64,000 bases of DNA from positions 35,679 to 99,678 of the forward strand of contig ML769638.1 of assembly GCA_009733575.1 (NCBI GenBank). The letters run 5' to 3'. The notes beneath the pieces are model-generated. The model did no database searches and was not told the origin of the DNA. It was given only the letters and a program-made list of their open reading frames with translations. The translations under genes and the position numbers were made by a program. The first letter of the stretch is position 1, and each line of letters starts with the position of its first letter. Below are positions 35,234 to 45,770 of the stretch, piece by piece. The stretch is from Gymnopus androsaceus JB14 (taxonomy: Eukaryota; Basidiomycota; Agaricomycetes; Agaricales; Omphalotaceae).

Positions 35234-35649
35234 CATACCCATACAGCCCAGGGCCATACGGTAGAACAACTGCACTGGGAGGTTAGGGAGGTAGGTAACC
35301 AAGCTTATAGTTGGGATTTGGATGAAGGGGTTGCACAGCCAGCTGCCAGAGAAATGCCTTGCTTCCACAACTCTGCCAACCTTTTGCTCTGAGCAGAAGT
35401 ACCATGCAAGGGCTTACTAGGTTTCCATGGCCCCATCTCTTGACCAAACTCCCCTAGTTCTCCATCATTCAAGATAGTAGTTGTGCACTTTTTGCACATA
35501 CACCTCTGCAGTTTTTCTTCACAGTGTCCCTTTGCATAGCTGTGGATATGCTCTGGATCTAGCACATTGATAAGATTTGACAGCAAATGTATGGCCATAA
35601 TAGTGTAAAATAAATCATTCATGAGATTTTTGGTGATGTTAGAACTTTT

Positions 35650-35945
35650 ATAATTTTCGGGGAGGTTAGGTTTTTGATAATTTTTGGGGAGGTTGGGTTT
35701 TTGATAGTTTTCGGGGAGGTTGGGTTTTTGATAATTTTTGGGGAGGTCGGGTTTTTGATAATTTTTGGGGAGGTTGGGTTTTTGATAATTTTTGGAGAGG
35801 TTGGGTTTTTGATGATGATTTTCAGGGAGGTTGGGTTTTTGATGATTTTCAGGGAGGTTGGGTTTTTGATGATTTTCGGGGAGGTTGGGTTTTTGATGAT
35901 TTTCGGGAGGTTAGGTTTTTGATGATTTTCAGGGAGGTTAGATTT
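35650..35945 (+). repeat. 27-bp minisatellite in left arm, about 11 units
   Basis: Units of the form GGGGAGGTTGGGTTTTTGAT followed by AATTTTC/G. Units change from ATAATTTT to ATGATTTT type part-way, giving a gradient of variants. Confidence 0.85.
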
Positions 35946-36672
35946 TTGGATTTTCTCTCAGCAACATCACACCCCATGTATACTGTAACATCAACCTCGT
36001 GATTCTGCCTCCTGCTCATTGATCCCAACATATATATTCCAAAGCTATCTGGCCCTATCTAACCCTTCTTTGAGTAGCCTAAGTGCCAGTTTAATGGTGT
36101 AGGGATGCCCACCATAGGTCATGGCATGGCCGTAGCCTATGGAACACCTCATAGTCCCAATGAACGCAGATAATAGTATAAACCAATGGGGGGGTATTGG
36201 TTATTGGTGGTGTAATGCGGTTTCGCTACCTCACAATAGTGCAATAAAAGCCGAATAAATATACTTGAACTTTGTTTGGGTTGATAGGAACTCTCGGGGT
36301 AGTTTCCCGTTACTACCGAGATCACGCACCTCTGGCAGTACTACAGTATAGTAAGTACAAGTAGTAAGTACTTGGCACCTTGTCACCAATGGAATAATGT
36401 ATTATGTGTGCGCATTCATCCCGCCGAGTCCCCGCCCACTCTCCCTGCCTCCCGCCATTATCACTACCTTATATACATTTTTTTTACTTTTAAAAATTAG
36501 ATAGATTAAAAGATATGCATGTAATAATGTCCATCGAGTGTATGAGTAGTCCTCATGGCCTATGAAATGCATTGCTATACATAAAATATAAAGTTGGACC
36601 AACGCAATTATAATGCACGTACATGTGCTAATATACCCTATATGTCTCCTCGATGAGGAAAACTTAATGTTA

Positions 36673-37383
36673 GTAGGCGCTAAACCGGCGCTTAGCTCGT
36701 GCTTGAAGCAACAAGCTCAAGCACTTAAATGAGATTGGATAAGCCTCGGACCCGACGGTTATTTTTCTATATGGCATATAGTCATTAATGAAATGTTTAT
36801 ATTGAATATTTTGCAGTAAGAAAATGTGCCATTTGTTGATCTGTGTGCCAGTTAAGTACCCTACAAACTCGAGTCCATTGTCAAAAACAACGAACGCAAA
36901 GAGGAACCAGAGGTTTCTGTGACTGGAAACTGACCAAATGCAACTTAGTAGTATACTAGACTTGCATACAAAGAAATCGTGCTAATTAGAATATTGAAAG
37001 GCATAGTTTCAAGTTTTGGTTACTGCACCATTGACAAAATGTCATTCAATGTTGTATCCTACTCTTCAATCAGTTTTATTAGTAAAATTTTACTGTATAT
37101 GATAGCGATACATGTCTATAGTGTACTACCAGAGTTTAGGATGTAATTTATTACACATCCTTCCTCGAGCCCATTGTTTCATACAATGAGCTCTGGATGT
37201 CACACAGTATCATAAAATAGTGATGGAATACACAGTTTAATTGTTATTCTAATTGGCGTAGAAGGTGAAGCATAGTGCATAAATTGATTCCCGTTGGGTC
37301 CGAGGCTTATCCAATCTCATCTGAGTGCTTGAGCTCGTTGCTTCGAACAACGAGCACAAGCTAAGCGCCAGTTTAGCGCCTAC
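36673..37383. mobile_element. Nested inverted-repeat element (711 bp), GTAGGCGCTAAAC ends
   Basis: Left arm GTAGGCGCTAAACCGGCGCT through GAGATTGGATAAGCCTCGG at 36673-36768; the right arm at about 37285-37383 is its inverse with few changes. Arms are about 95 bp. Target-site duplication not seen. No coding capacity. Confidence 0.7.
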
Positions 37384-37539
37384 GGACCGCGTTTCCGGAC
37401 GTTGTCCAATGTCCATTTCAACGACAACGAACCGTCTTACCTGCGTTCACTGGGATTATGAGGTGGACAGAATCACTGGGTTAATGTTACAGTACACATA
37501 GGGTGTGATGTTGCCAAGAGAAAATCTAATGTCATCGAA

Positions 37540-37690
37540 AATTGAACATCAAAAATCTAACCTCCCTGAAAATCATCAAAAACCTAACCTCCCCGGCGAG
37601 AATCTAACCTCCCCGAAAATTATCAAAAACCCAACCTCTCCGAAAATTATCAAAAACCTAACCTCCCCGAAAATTATAAAAGTTCTAACA
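37540..37690 (-). repeat. 27-bp minisatellite in right arm, about 5 units
   Basis: CCTAACCTCCCCGAAAAT-type units, the reverse complement of the left-arm array, with fewer copies. Confidence 0.8.
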
Positions 37691-37730
37691 TCGCCAAAAA
37701 TCTCATGAATGATTTATTTTACACTATTAT

Positions 37731-38252
37731 GCAAGGGGGCTCAAGAAATTTAAAAAGGGACTGCAGGTTGAAATATTTTCTTTTGAACAGTTGGAGGGGA
37801 CTACTATACTATGTAAGCATTCCCACGCCCATATATGGTATATCTTGATTAGATAGTAATCAAATAACTACTCCTACTAATGCTTGACGCTCTTACAAGC
37901 ATCGCAAGTCCATGACCTGATGAATTGGTTCAACCCTACACATTCCATATGATACTGGATGTGTTTTTGTTAGTACTATTACTCCAATTCAAAAAATTTT
38001 GAACCTACCCAAACTGTTTACAGTTTCGCAGCCTTTTCTCTTGTGCCTCCGTGGAGGTTACTACTGCTTCCACTGCTTCGGAAGTCAATCTGAAGCTACT
38101 AGAGGACTCTGTAAGCTCAAAATCATGATTCTGAATAAATTCCGAGTGTATTCTGAGGGTATATAAAGGGGGTGGAATTTTTTTTTTTGTCCTGGCAGCT
38201 GGACTAACTAACCTACCCCCGGTCGGGCGCTTAATTTCTTGAGCCCCCTTGC
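37731..38252. mobile_element. MITE, GCAAGGGGGC family (522 bp), with TATTAT duplication
   Basis: Ends are perfect 20-bp inverted repeats GCAAGGGGGCTCAAGAAATT. TATTAT flanks it at 37725-37730 and 38253-38258. The left arm of the host element (CACTATTATGGCC inverse) shows the uninterrupted site. Same family as 15028-15536. Confidence 0.8.
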
Positions 38253-38973
38253 TATTATGGCCATACAAATGCTGCAAGATCATCAGTCTCTCGTCAGCAA
38301 GTATGTTTCGATTTGCCATAGCGCCAATTCCATGAATAATGGGGTTAAACCAGTCTTTAAAATCTGGCTCTGTCCGCCATCTATCACAAAATTTTGCGAA
38401 TCCTATACAGCGTAACTGCCCTCTTCCATCTGGTGATTCCGGGACTGTCGCAATCTCTCCCATCGCGGACTGAATACCAGTGGCGATCTGAAATCGTGAC
38501 TGATATCCCGAGCGAAGGACAGACTGAATCCGAGAAAGCAGCTGTATGACTTCCGCACCAGCGGAACCAGGTATTGTATGCGGTCGAAGAAATTCCGTAT
38601 CCCGGCGCAGGATGTTCACCCAGGCGAAGAACTGGGCAAAGACAAACTTGAAACTGGTGTGTATCACAGAGTACGCCTGAACACTGGGATCGCTATAGCC
38701 CCGAGTCACTGCTGAAGCAAAGCCATAGGAAATGATGTTGATGAGTTTCACGGAAAGATCATCGGCTGCTAGGTGAAGAGGATCATGGTACTTGGACAAG
38801 GTGGCTCGAAGACTATCCTGACGCTTTTTCTCGTCTGAATGGATTCCGAACCAACCTGTAAGTGCTGCTTGAGCTACTGTTCCCAGTAGCGCCACCACTG
38901 CGACTACAATTGAGACAATGTCGACCATTGTTACTGTACGTCGAAGGTCTGGGAAGTAAACAGACCTGGCCTG

Positions 38974-39691
38974 TTATTGCTGTTTTCACAAAAGTTGGCG
39001 AAAGTGCCGGAGCGGCGCTTTTCATAAAATTTTCGAGTTTTCGAGGATCGGGTTTCTATCACTCGTAGATCACTCAGTTTTGTAACTATTACCTTGTAAT
39101 TAACTTTTATGGAATCTATGGGTCTCTACGTAGCGCCCCGTCTAATTCTCTAAGAGGTTTGAGCACCTTCACAAGTTCATGGGTTAACCATCCCAGGATG
39201 CTGCTGTGAGCGGATTTCTTCTGGTTATGGCTCGAATCAATGCATATCAGAGTAGTTTAGAGGTATTAGATTGAATAATGCATAGTTTGTGGTCTTCCAG
39301 ATAGAATGAGGTTGGTTTGTGGCATGCTTGTCATCTACGCTACTCTTTCCTTGTCATTCATCCATTGTAAGGTTATGGCTACTATGTCTGAACCTTCAAT
39401 ACATCCTCTTAGCACAATATTTGTTTTAAAATCTCTCAAGAAGGCAGAAAAATCTGCTTGAACAGTGCCCCAGGGCGGCAACCTATGAACATGCAATGGT
39501 ACTCAAGCCTGTTAGAAAATTGGACGGGGCGCTATGTAGGGACCCATACATTCCATAAAAATTAATTACAAGGTAATAGCTACAAAACTGAGTGATCTAC
39601 GAGCGATAGAAACCTGACCCTCCAAAACTCGAAAATTTTATGAAAAGCGCCGCTCCGGCACTTTCGCCAACTTTTTTGAAAACAGCAATAA
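38974..39691. mobile_element. MITE with about 190-bp terminal inverted repeats
   Basis: The left arm from 38974 (TTATTGCTGTTTTCA ... TGCCGGAGCGGCGCTTTTCA ... GTAGCGCCCCGTC) is repeated inverted up to 39691. Arms match at roughly 90% by eye. The left end lies 46 bp upstream of the MVDIVSIV gene's ATG, so it displaces the promoter. No coding capacity. Confidence 0.75.
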
Positions 39692-40286
39692 GGTTGTTTT
39701 CTCTTCACACGACTTTTTATGAGTAGAATCTGAGCGTTTATCGAGGCCCCCAGAAACTACTACATAACCTTGTCCAGAATAGCGTCTATCAAGAATAGCG
39801 TCCCCATTAGGTCCGCGCGCAAGTGCCAAGCTTAAAAAATTAAGGTAATTCGACCAAAGAAGCAGAGCAGTGTGGCCAGTCTCTTATGTACTAGAGGCCA
39901 GTAGGGCTCCAGGAAGTGCTCAAGATTGTTTTCTGGAACTCTTTAGATTCTTTTCCGATTTTTTCTGAACTTACATTCCCTAATGTATTACTTATATAAG
40001 GCCACTCGATAATTTATAGACCAAAATAAATGCAAAATAAATAAATAAAATCAGATTACAGTATTCAAAAGAATGTTGTCCGTTATGCATTATGGAGTTC
40101 GAAGTACCACAGTTAGACCACAGTAGTGTCTGGGGGCTTGTTTGTTGATAGATACCTCTATGAGGTACAACCTCAAACGGATAGCAACACTGTTGATTTA
40201 GACGAGGGTGAAGTTAGTGATGAAGGTCTGGATGCATCATCGAGGGAGGAACGGAACGTCAAGCTTATGAGCCCCAGACACAGATC
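39692..40286. other. No confident gene; possible gene debris
   Basis: 40130-40265 reads as an acidic peptide (VDLDEGEVSDEGLDASSR) without start or continuation. A minus-strand frame near 39829 reads GPNGDAILDRRYSGQGY. Neither can be assigned. Confidence 0.3.
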
Positions 40287-40439
40287 TTGTTGACAAATCT
40301 AATTACAATTGTAGGTTTTATATTATTCTACAAATTACTACAGCTGTAAGTACTATCAATTATGAATACCATTAATACAGTATGGTGTGCACACTTCGGG
40401 CCCTAAAGCCTCATTTGCGCTTATTTTGATAGGCAGGAA

Positions 40440-40478
40440 CCCCTTACCCTAACCCCAACCCCTAACCGCTAACCCAGC
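40440..40478 (+). repeat. Interstitial telomere-like repeats
   Basis: Reads CCCTTACCCTAACCCCAACCCCTAACC-like; about five degenerate CCCTAA units (the fungal telomere repeat is TTAGGG). It sits inside a MITE, not at a chromosome end. Confidence 0.55.
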
Positions 40479-40530
40479 ATGTTTGGCAATGCCGGACTAG
40501 CTCTCTAATGTTAGCCACGGCATTGCTTGG

Positions 40531-40652
40531 AAATAAAAAAAGTACAACTTAATTAATGTTATACATTGAGGATCGAACACTCGCCAAGTTTATCTCACCT
40601 GTCAGAGATACTGACAGGGGATACCGTTATGCCATCAGGCGCATGAACACTG
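40531..40652 (-). repeat. tRNA-like segment, possible SINE
   Basis: On the minus strand, TGATGGCATAACGG resembles a pol III A box and GTGTTCGATCCTC a B box, about 45 bases apart with a perfect hairpin (CCTGTCAG / CTGACAGG) between them and a run of seven T near 40535 that could end pol III transcription. The acceptor stem does not pair well, so this is not a working tRNA gene. Confidence 0.4.
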
Positions 40653-40789
40653 TCAGTGTAATTGAAATATATTACATCACTGTTGTTATATGCACTTACA
40701 ACTGTAATTAATTTGTAGAATAATTAAAAACCTACGACTGTAATCATTAATCAACAATCCTGGTGTCCTAGGTTGAGCTTATTACCACT

Positions 40790-41053
40790 TTGTTTACTGA
40801 TGCGGTAGCATTTGGGTCGCCTGATCTTTCTACTCGCCAACATATTCTTTACACATTCTTCCAAGTCATGAACAGCTGGGGTCGGATGCCCAGGATGCAC
40901 CTCAAAACTGTTGCCAAAGGTGAACGATTGGCAGGACCTGAACTTGTTTCTTGGGATGAATTGGATAGTACTGAACTTCATCTGGCATATCATTACATTG
41001 CCACATTCGCTGATTTTTTTAAAAGAGCACCTATTCTACCTCATCAATTGTAA
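40790..41053 (+). CDS. Unrecognised exon-like ORF
   Basis: 88 codons with ordinary protein composition (MFTDAVAFGSPDL ... FADFFKRAPILPHQL), open further upstream. No domain recognised. It may belong to a host gene broken by the transposon at 41685; a plausible acceptor (TGTTTTTACAG) and exon lie at 41592-41684, directly against the transposon end. Confidence 0.3.
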   Translation: MFTDAVAFGSPDLSTRQHILYTFFQVMNSWGRMPRMHLKTVAKGERLAGPELVSWDELDSTELHLAYHYIATFADFFKRAPILPHQL

Positions 41054-41684
41054 TTCTTGCTCCCTGCACCTGTCGTTCTTTCTCAATACTTACCTTTCTC
41101 TTGTTTGTGCATTGCTGTTGCTGTTGCTTGTTTGGACTGGGATGTTTATCACTAATTTTGTATCATGTTTATCAATGGTCGCTCACGTATATGCGTACTG
41201 GTGAGTTCCTTTTACTGCTGATGTCATCTGTTTTGTACTGACTCCTGTACTTTGTTTTTAGCTATTTCCTGCAATGTAGAAATGGTTTATCTGCTTTTAT
41301 TATGATTGATCTTAGTTCTTCCACCATTGTCCTGCACTTCGGGTTGCTGATAATAATCTATTTGGAGTAGTCTGTATGGAGATGATAGGTAAGCATCTGG
41401 TCAAGGGTTAGTTAACAGGATCAAGGGTTCGCTTGGCCTGCTACTTAAAGGTACGTGGCATGTCTTTTTTCTCCCCGTTTCTTTCTTTCCTTCTTTCATC
41501 TTCCTCTCTTTTTTTTCCTCTTATCTTCATCATGTCTGGTATGGTCCCGCTAATTCTGTTAGTGTTACTTGGCCGTTTTCTAATGTACACTTGTTTTTAC
41601 AGGCCAAACTCGGAGCTCTGATGCAGGAAGTGCAAAGACTCGTTCTATGGTCAAGGGCAAGAACACTACTGCTCCTACTGCTTG

Positions 41685-44600
41685 TGGAGGTGGGCATTCC
41701 CGCTGAAAAAAACGGCGGGCGTCTAATGTTTTCCCACTGCCAAAGCCATGTTCTCACTCAAAGCTTCGCCAGTACTACATGATATCTTGTTCGCCTCTTC
41801 GAAAAATAACAATTTTTTATACTCAAAAGTCATCTAACACTCAGTAATTGAAAATGTTCGAAGTGGAATATTTAAATATGGGATATTTCGAGCTCTAAGG
41901 GCCCCTCCTGGGCATGATATGCTAGTATCTTCAAGATTAGACAAAAATTTAGTACTTCAGCTTGACCATTGGGGAGAACAGCATCTGCTAAAATAAATGT
42001 ACAATTCAGTTTTGAGATAAATGACTTGTCGGGAAAGTAGTTCATTACATTGTTCAATAGCTTGAAGTCTCCGGCCAAATTTAAGCGCCCATGCTGATCT
42101 TTCTTCTGTCCATCCACTCTGCGGTCAATCCGTTCACTCTTTCGTGTCTGGGACACAAAGAACAGTTGAAATTACATTTATTCGCTTCTGCTCAACTCTT
42201 TCCACGTAAAATGCCACCTTTAAAGTCCTCTATTCGATCCCAACTAGCCAATCTCCAGAAGAATTCCACTGATGAGAATTCAGATGTTCAGACACTCTTG
42301 GACACGACGAACTTGGATGATAACTCACATAGGACCACCAGGAGTCGAGTGACAGTTCTCAAGCTGCAGAATTCGCTTGCAGAGAAAGATAGAGAGATCA
42401 CAGAATTGAAGGAGCAGATGGTACAGCAGCAGGAGCTCAGTCAGGTTCAGGCAGCCAAGATTACATCCCTTTGCAACAAAATTTCCAACCTCCGTACCCA
42501 TATTGATGAACTAGATGCCGAAATTCTTACTCTACGAGAGGCTGTGACAAAACATCGGGCCAGTCATGGGAAGACACTCAATGAGTTGCGCGTACTTGAA
42601 ACAGAGCTTACCAAGTTGAAGAAACGCGTTAAACGACTTGAACGCGATGCCAGGATGCGTAAAGATATGCAGAACGTCAATCTCACGACTCTCCATGACA
42701 TTCATTTCGAATCTGAGCATGCTTTCACGCTTCTCCAATCGGAAAACTCTATACTTGCCTCTTCACTTGCCAATGTCAACAATTCACTTTCTGCTCAATC
42801 TACCATCAATCACAATCTTCGAAATCAGATTTATGCGCCAAAGAAGCAGGTTGAACATGCAAAGAGTTTCCTGGCTACGTGCCACGCATTGTATGATGAA
42901 ATTTCGGTCTGGGATCCGATGAAGGGTGGTGCTTATATCCCTGCTGCTCGGAAACTCTTTCGTAGGCTCAAGCAGGCTGGTGTTCGGAATGTCGACCTTG
43001 CTATCAAGGCTGTTGCTGACGCATTCGGTGTTAAAGTCAAACGCTTCATGAGCCGTCGTACTGGAGGTCGATGCATCAAAGAAGGGGGTATCTATGGTCT
43101 GATTCAGCTTGGGCGTGAAATCACCCATGCACCTGCATTCGGTGAGAGTACTGATGGTACCACCATGCACGGAATCACTCAGGAATCCTGTCATATCACT
43201 CTATCCTGTGCCCAGTTATGAGCCAGGTGTTGATGATGATGACCGTTCTACCTGGTCTAAAGTTACTTGTTTTGCTGAAGCTTTACCTGCACTCGATCAC
43301 ACTGCTCAGCATCAGTTTCAAGGTTCTGTGGAGCTTGGGACCAAAATTGCTACCACCTATTCTGAAAGCCCTCTGGCCCTGCGCGATGGGAAGCAGATGG
43401 AGCCCGATGACTACTTCCGCAAGCAGAATTTTCATAACGCAGATCACGCTGCAGATGGTAAAAAGAAATTCAAGTTGACAGCTGATAAGAAGGAGCAAAT
43501 TGCAAATCAGGATCTTGGTAGAGAGAAGATGGATGATATGTCAGCTACAGCTATTCTTCATGAGATGCTGAAGATCACCGATGCTGATATTGCAAAAGCA
43601 GCCTGGAAGAGTGTAGAAAAGTTGTAAGTTTTTTCTTTTCATTCATTATCCACCTACCAAACCAGATATCTAGGTCTACTGAGGAACGTGGCAAGATTTC
43701 TATGGATCTGCTTGAACAGCGCATTGGCAAGCAGGCTTTTGATGCCCTTCCTGAAGCAGAATCACGGATTCTTCACCTCTTTATCTTCATTGGATGCGGT
43801 GCTCACAAATCCCTCAATGCTTTTTGTTACGGAGTGGTCGAGATGCGTGACACTTGGAAATGGGAAGGGCTGAAGGGTCCATGCGATCTTGCCAACAAAT
43901 CACATGAGCTTGCTACGAAAATTGCAGCCAACAATAACAATACTGAAGCCTCCAAGCGATGTGAAAAATCTTGTCCTCGAGGAGGTGTGAAGCTTTGTGA
44001 GCTGGCGGGTGCACTGTTTCGGCACAAGGATGGTGAAACGGGTATCAGGAAAAGCATCGTATGTTTATGGAAGCTCGGAAACATGAACTCTACGATATTC
44101 CGAAGAAGGACAGTGGCAAGAAGTTCCCAGACGTCTCAAATACTCGTTATCAATCTCATAGCTACGCTGTCGCTGAGCTACTTGTCTTTCGTGATGACTA
44201 CCAGGAACTCGTTGAAGAGATCTGTGATGGAAAGACCAAGCAGGGTCCAAATCACCTTGAGGGTAATGTTTTGAAGGGACTTCAGGATCCGGATACCCTT
44301 GCGGAGCTTGGTGCTATGGCACTGGAGGGTGTCACTGTCTCTTGGCCATACATGGGACTTATCCGTTCTCCTCCCGAGGGACAGAAATTTGTTAACGCAC
44401 TTAGCCCCGAAATGGTCAAACTCCATCGCAACAAGATCATTCCATTCTGTGAAAATTTTGCTCTTCATCCCGAAAAAGTTCTTGATCCATCCACTCCACT
44501 GAACGAATTGACTCTGGATGGTGAACCGCTCATTGATGAAACTATCATTCCCACTCTGTGTATGCTTGCACCACAGCTCCCCAATCTCAATCTAATGATT

Positions 44601-45770
44601 TCTGCCATGTTCCGTGGTACCGCAAATGGATGGAGACTCTTCACAACTGAATATACCAATGATCCAGATGACTCTCGCTGTATCGCTTCTCTTTCGCCAG
44701 AGCTTCTTGCACTGCTCGGCCAGATTCCTATGACCAATGATTCTAATGAAGGGATCTTGGGGTCTCTTCGCAAGTATATCAAATTCAATCCCAGTAGCGA
44801 CGCGCATACATTCTCATCACTCACAAGGTCCAAGCGCAACAACCTGGAAGCCTTCATTTCGAAATTGTGTCAGCCAGATGATCAATCATATGTGATGCAT
44901 CTGGCACGGGAACTAGATGAAAGCGGGGAAGTGCGACGTTTTCGGGATCAGTATTTGAAGCTTCAGAAAGAGAGGGCAGAATTGTCAAGAAAGCGGGTTG
45001 AGGACATTGCAAGGAAGAGGGCAGATGAGCTGAAGCGCTTGAATGATATTGGAGTAATCACAGATTGTGCACTCATTAAGGGTATGAAGCTCCCACAGCT
45101 CAAAGATCAATTCAGGCAGCACAAACATGTTCGACGGGATCCCGAGCTAGCAAACGTTACCCAAAGCTCTCTCAAAAACAAACAAGCTTGGCTCGATGCT
45201 ATTCTCGCAGCAGTCGAGCGGATGGGACCTGACCAGTAAGTTTTTATTTTCTTCATACCATTCCTTGCTCATGTGCTCAAATCAATAGAAGCTCACAAGA
45301 TAATATTGCTGGCAGCTCGAATGCACCCTCAGGGGGAGTAGAAGGTATGATTCGACGATTGGAAGCATCAATTGATAATGACTTTGATGATGGACTAAAC
45401 GACATCGAAATGATGGAAATTTAATTTATTCGCTATCGGATTATTTGCTGTATTGCTATCGATGTTGACTGTATTTGTTTGATGTGTCTCGTACAGTTTT
45501 TAGGGCCTCTGGATTGTTTTTATACGCTATCCGTAAAGATTCATAGCTATAATAATGGCACATATACTTGTATCTCGACTGTATGTATTAGGATTAGCAC
45601 CAAATTTGGTGCAAGGTTAGGTATAGCTACTATAAATATTTTTTACACTCAATGTTATGCGAAATTGCATTTCGTTCAAGTGGTACGAAGTGGAACATGA
45701 AATTTTACGCTTTGGCGGTGGGAAAACATTAGACGCCCGCCGTTTTTTTCAGCGGGAATGTCCACCTCCA
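41685..45770 (+). mobile_element. DNA transposon with 62-bp inverted ends and a coiled-coil protein gene
   Basis: The left end 41685-41746 (TGGAGGTGGGCATTCCCGCT, then seven A, CGGCGGGCGTCTAATG, TTTTCCCAC) is matched in inverse at 45709-45770 with only a couple of differences. The 4.1-kb interior holds a single large gene and short flanks, the layout of an autonomous cut-and-paste element. A target duplication could not be identified. The similarity of the ends implies fairly recent activity. Confidence 0.75.
42211..45424 (+). pseudogene. Coiled-coil protein, candidate transposase of an undescribed family (two frameshifts)
   Basis: Starts MPPLKSSIRSQLANLQKNS at 42211. Residues about 50-240 form a long coiled coil. 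A globular part follows with STDGT, LDHTAQHQF, NADHAADGKKK, FIFIGCGAHKSLNAF, NTRYQSHS and TNDSNEGILGSL, then a charged helical tail and the end DIEMMEI at 45424. Introns at about 43625-43676 and 45236-45288 join in frame. One extra base near 43203 and one missing base near 44042 break the frame. I know this as a recurrent Agaricomycete family without assigned function. Its place between terminal inverted repeats, and D...D...CxxH...E spaced motifs reminiscent of RNase H-fold transposases, suggest a transposase; that is inference. Confidence 0.65.

Larger units (their letters stand above)
35590..38265. mobile_element. Inverted-repeat element with minisatellite arms (2676 bp)
   Basis: Both ends read TATGGCCATAATAG inward, followed by TGTAAAATAAATCATTC and GAGATTTTTGG, and homology continues about 300-400 bp into each arm, including a block of 27-bp repeats and GGCAACATCACACCC-like sequence. 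Direct repeats CAAATG flank it at 35584-35589 and 38266-38271. The right arm is interrupted by a MITE (37731-38252) and the centre holds another inverted-repeat element. No transposase was recognised, so it is non-autonomous. Confidence 0.78.
35305..38928 (-). pseudogene. MVDIVSIV-family membrane protein gene, split by a 2.7-kb insertion
   Basis: The N-terminal exon (38928-38266) starts MVDIVSIVVAVVALLGTVA, a hydrophobic anchor, followed by the conserved GWFGIHSDEKKRQ, a helical middle with FFAWVNILRR and the end RLMILQHL. The C-terminal part (35589-35305) starts LLSNLINVLDPE and contains a cysteine cluster (RCMCKKC). Between them lies an inverted-repeat element flanked by CATTTG, the codons for His-Leu in both halves; removing it and one CATTTG restores a continuous frame. 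I recognise the family only as an Agaricomycete protein of unknown function. A MITE sits 46 bp upstream of the start codon. Confidence 0.75.
40287..40757. mobile_element. MITE with inverted ends TTGTTGA...ATTAC
   Basis: AATTACAATTGTAGGTTTTA ... ATTCTACAAATTACTACAGC at the left is inverted at 40692-40744, with weaker similarity out to TTGTTGA/TCAACAA. The centre holds a telomere-like stretch and a tRNA-like segment. Confidence 0.65.

Noticed and set aside
35656..35945. Regular 27-bp repeats resembling a CRISPR array or a repeat protein (FGEVGFLIIFGEVGFLII)
   Set aside because: There are no unique spacers, the genome is eukaryotic, and the array is repeated inverted in the other arm; it is a minisatellite and its translation is incidental.
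40531..40652. A genuine tRNA gene
   Set aside because: A- and B-box-like motifs exist but acceptor and D stems do not pair; treated as tRNA-derived repeat only.
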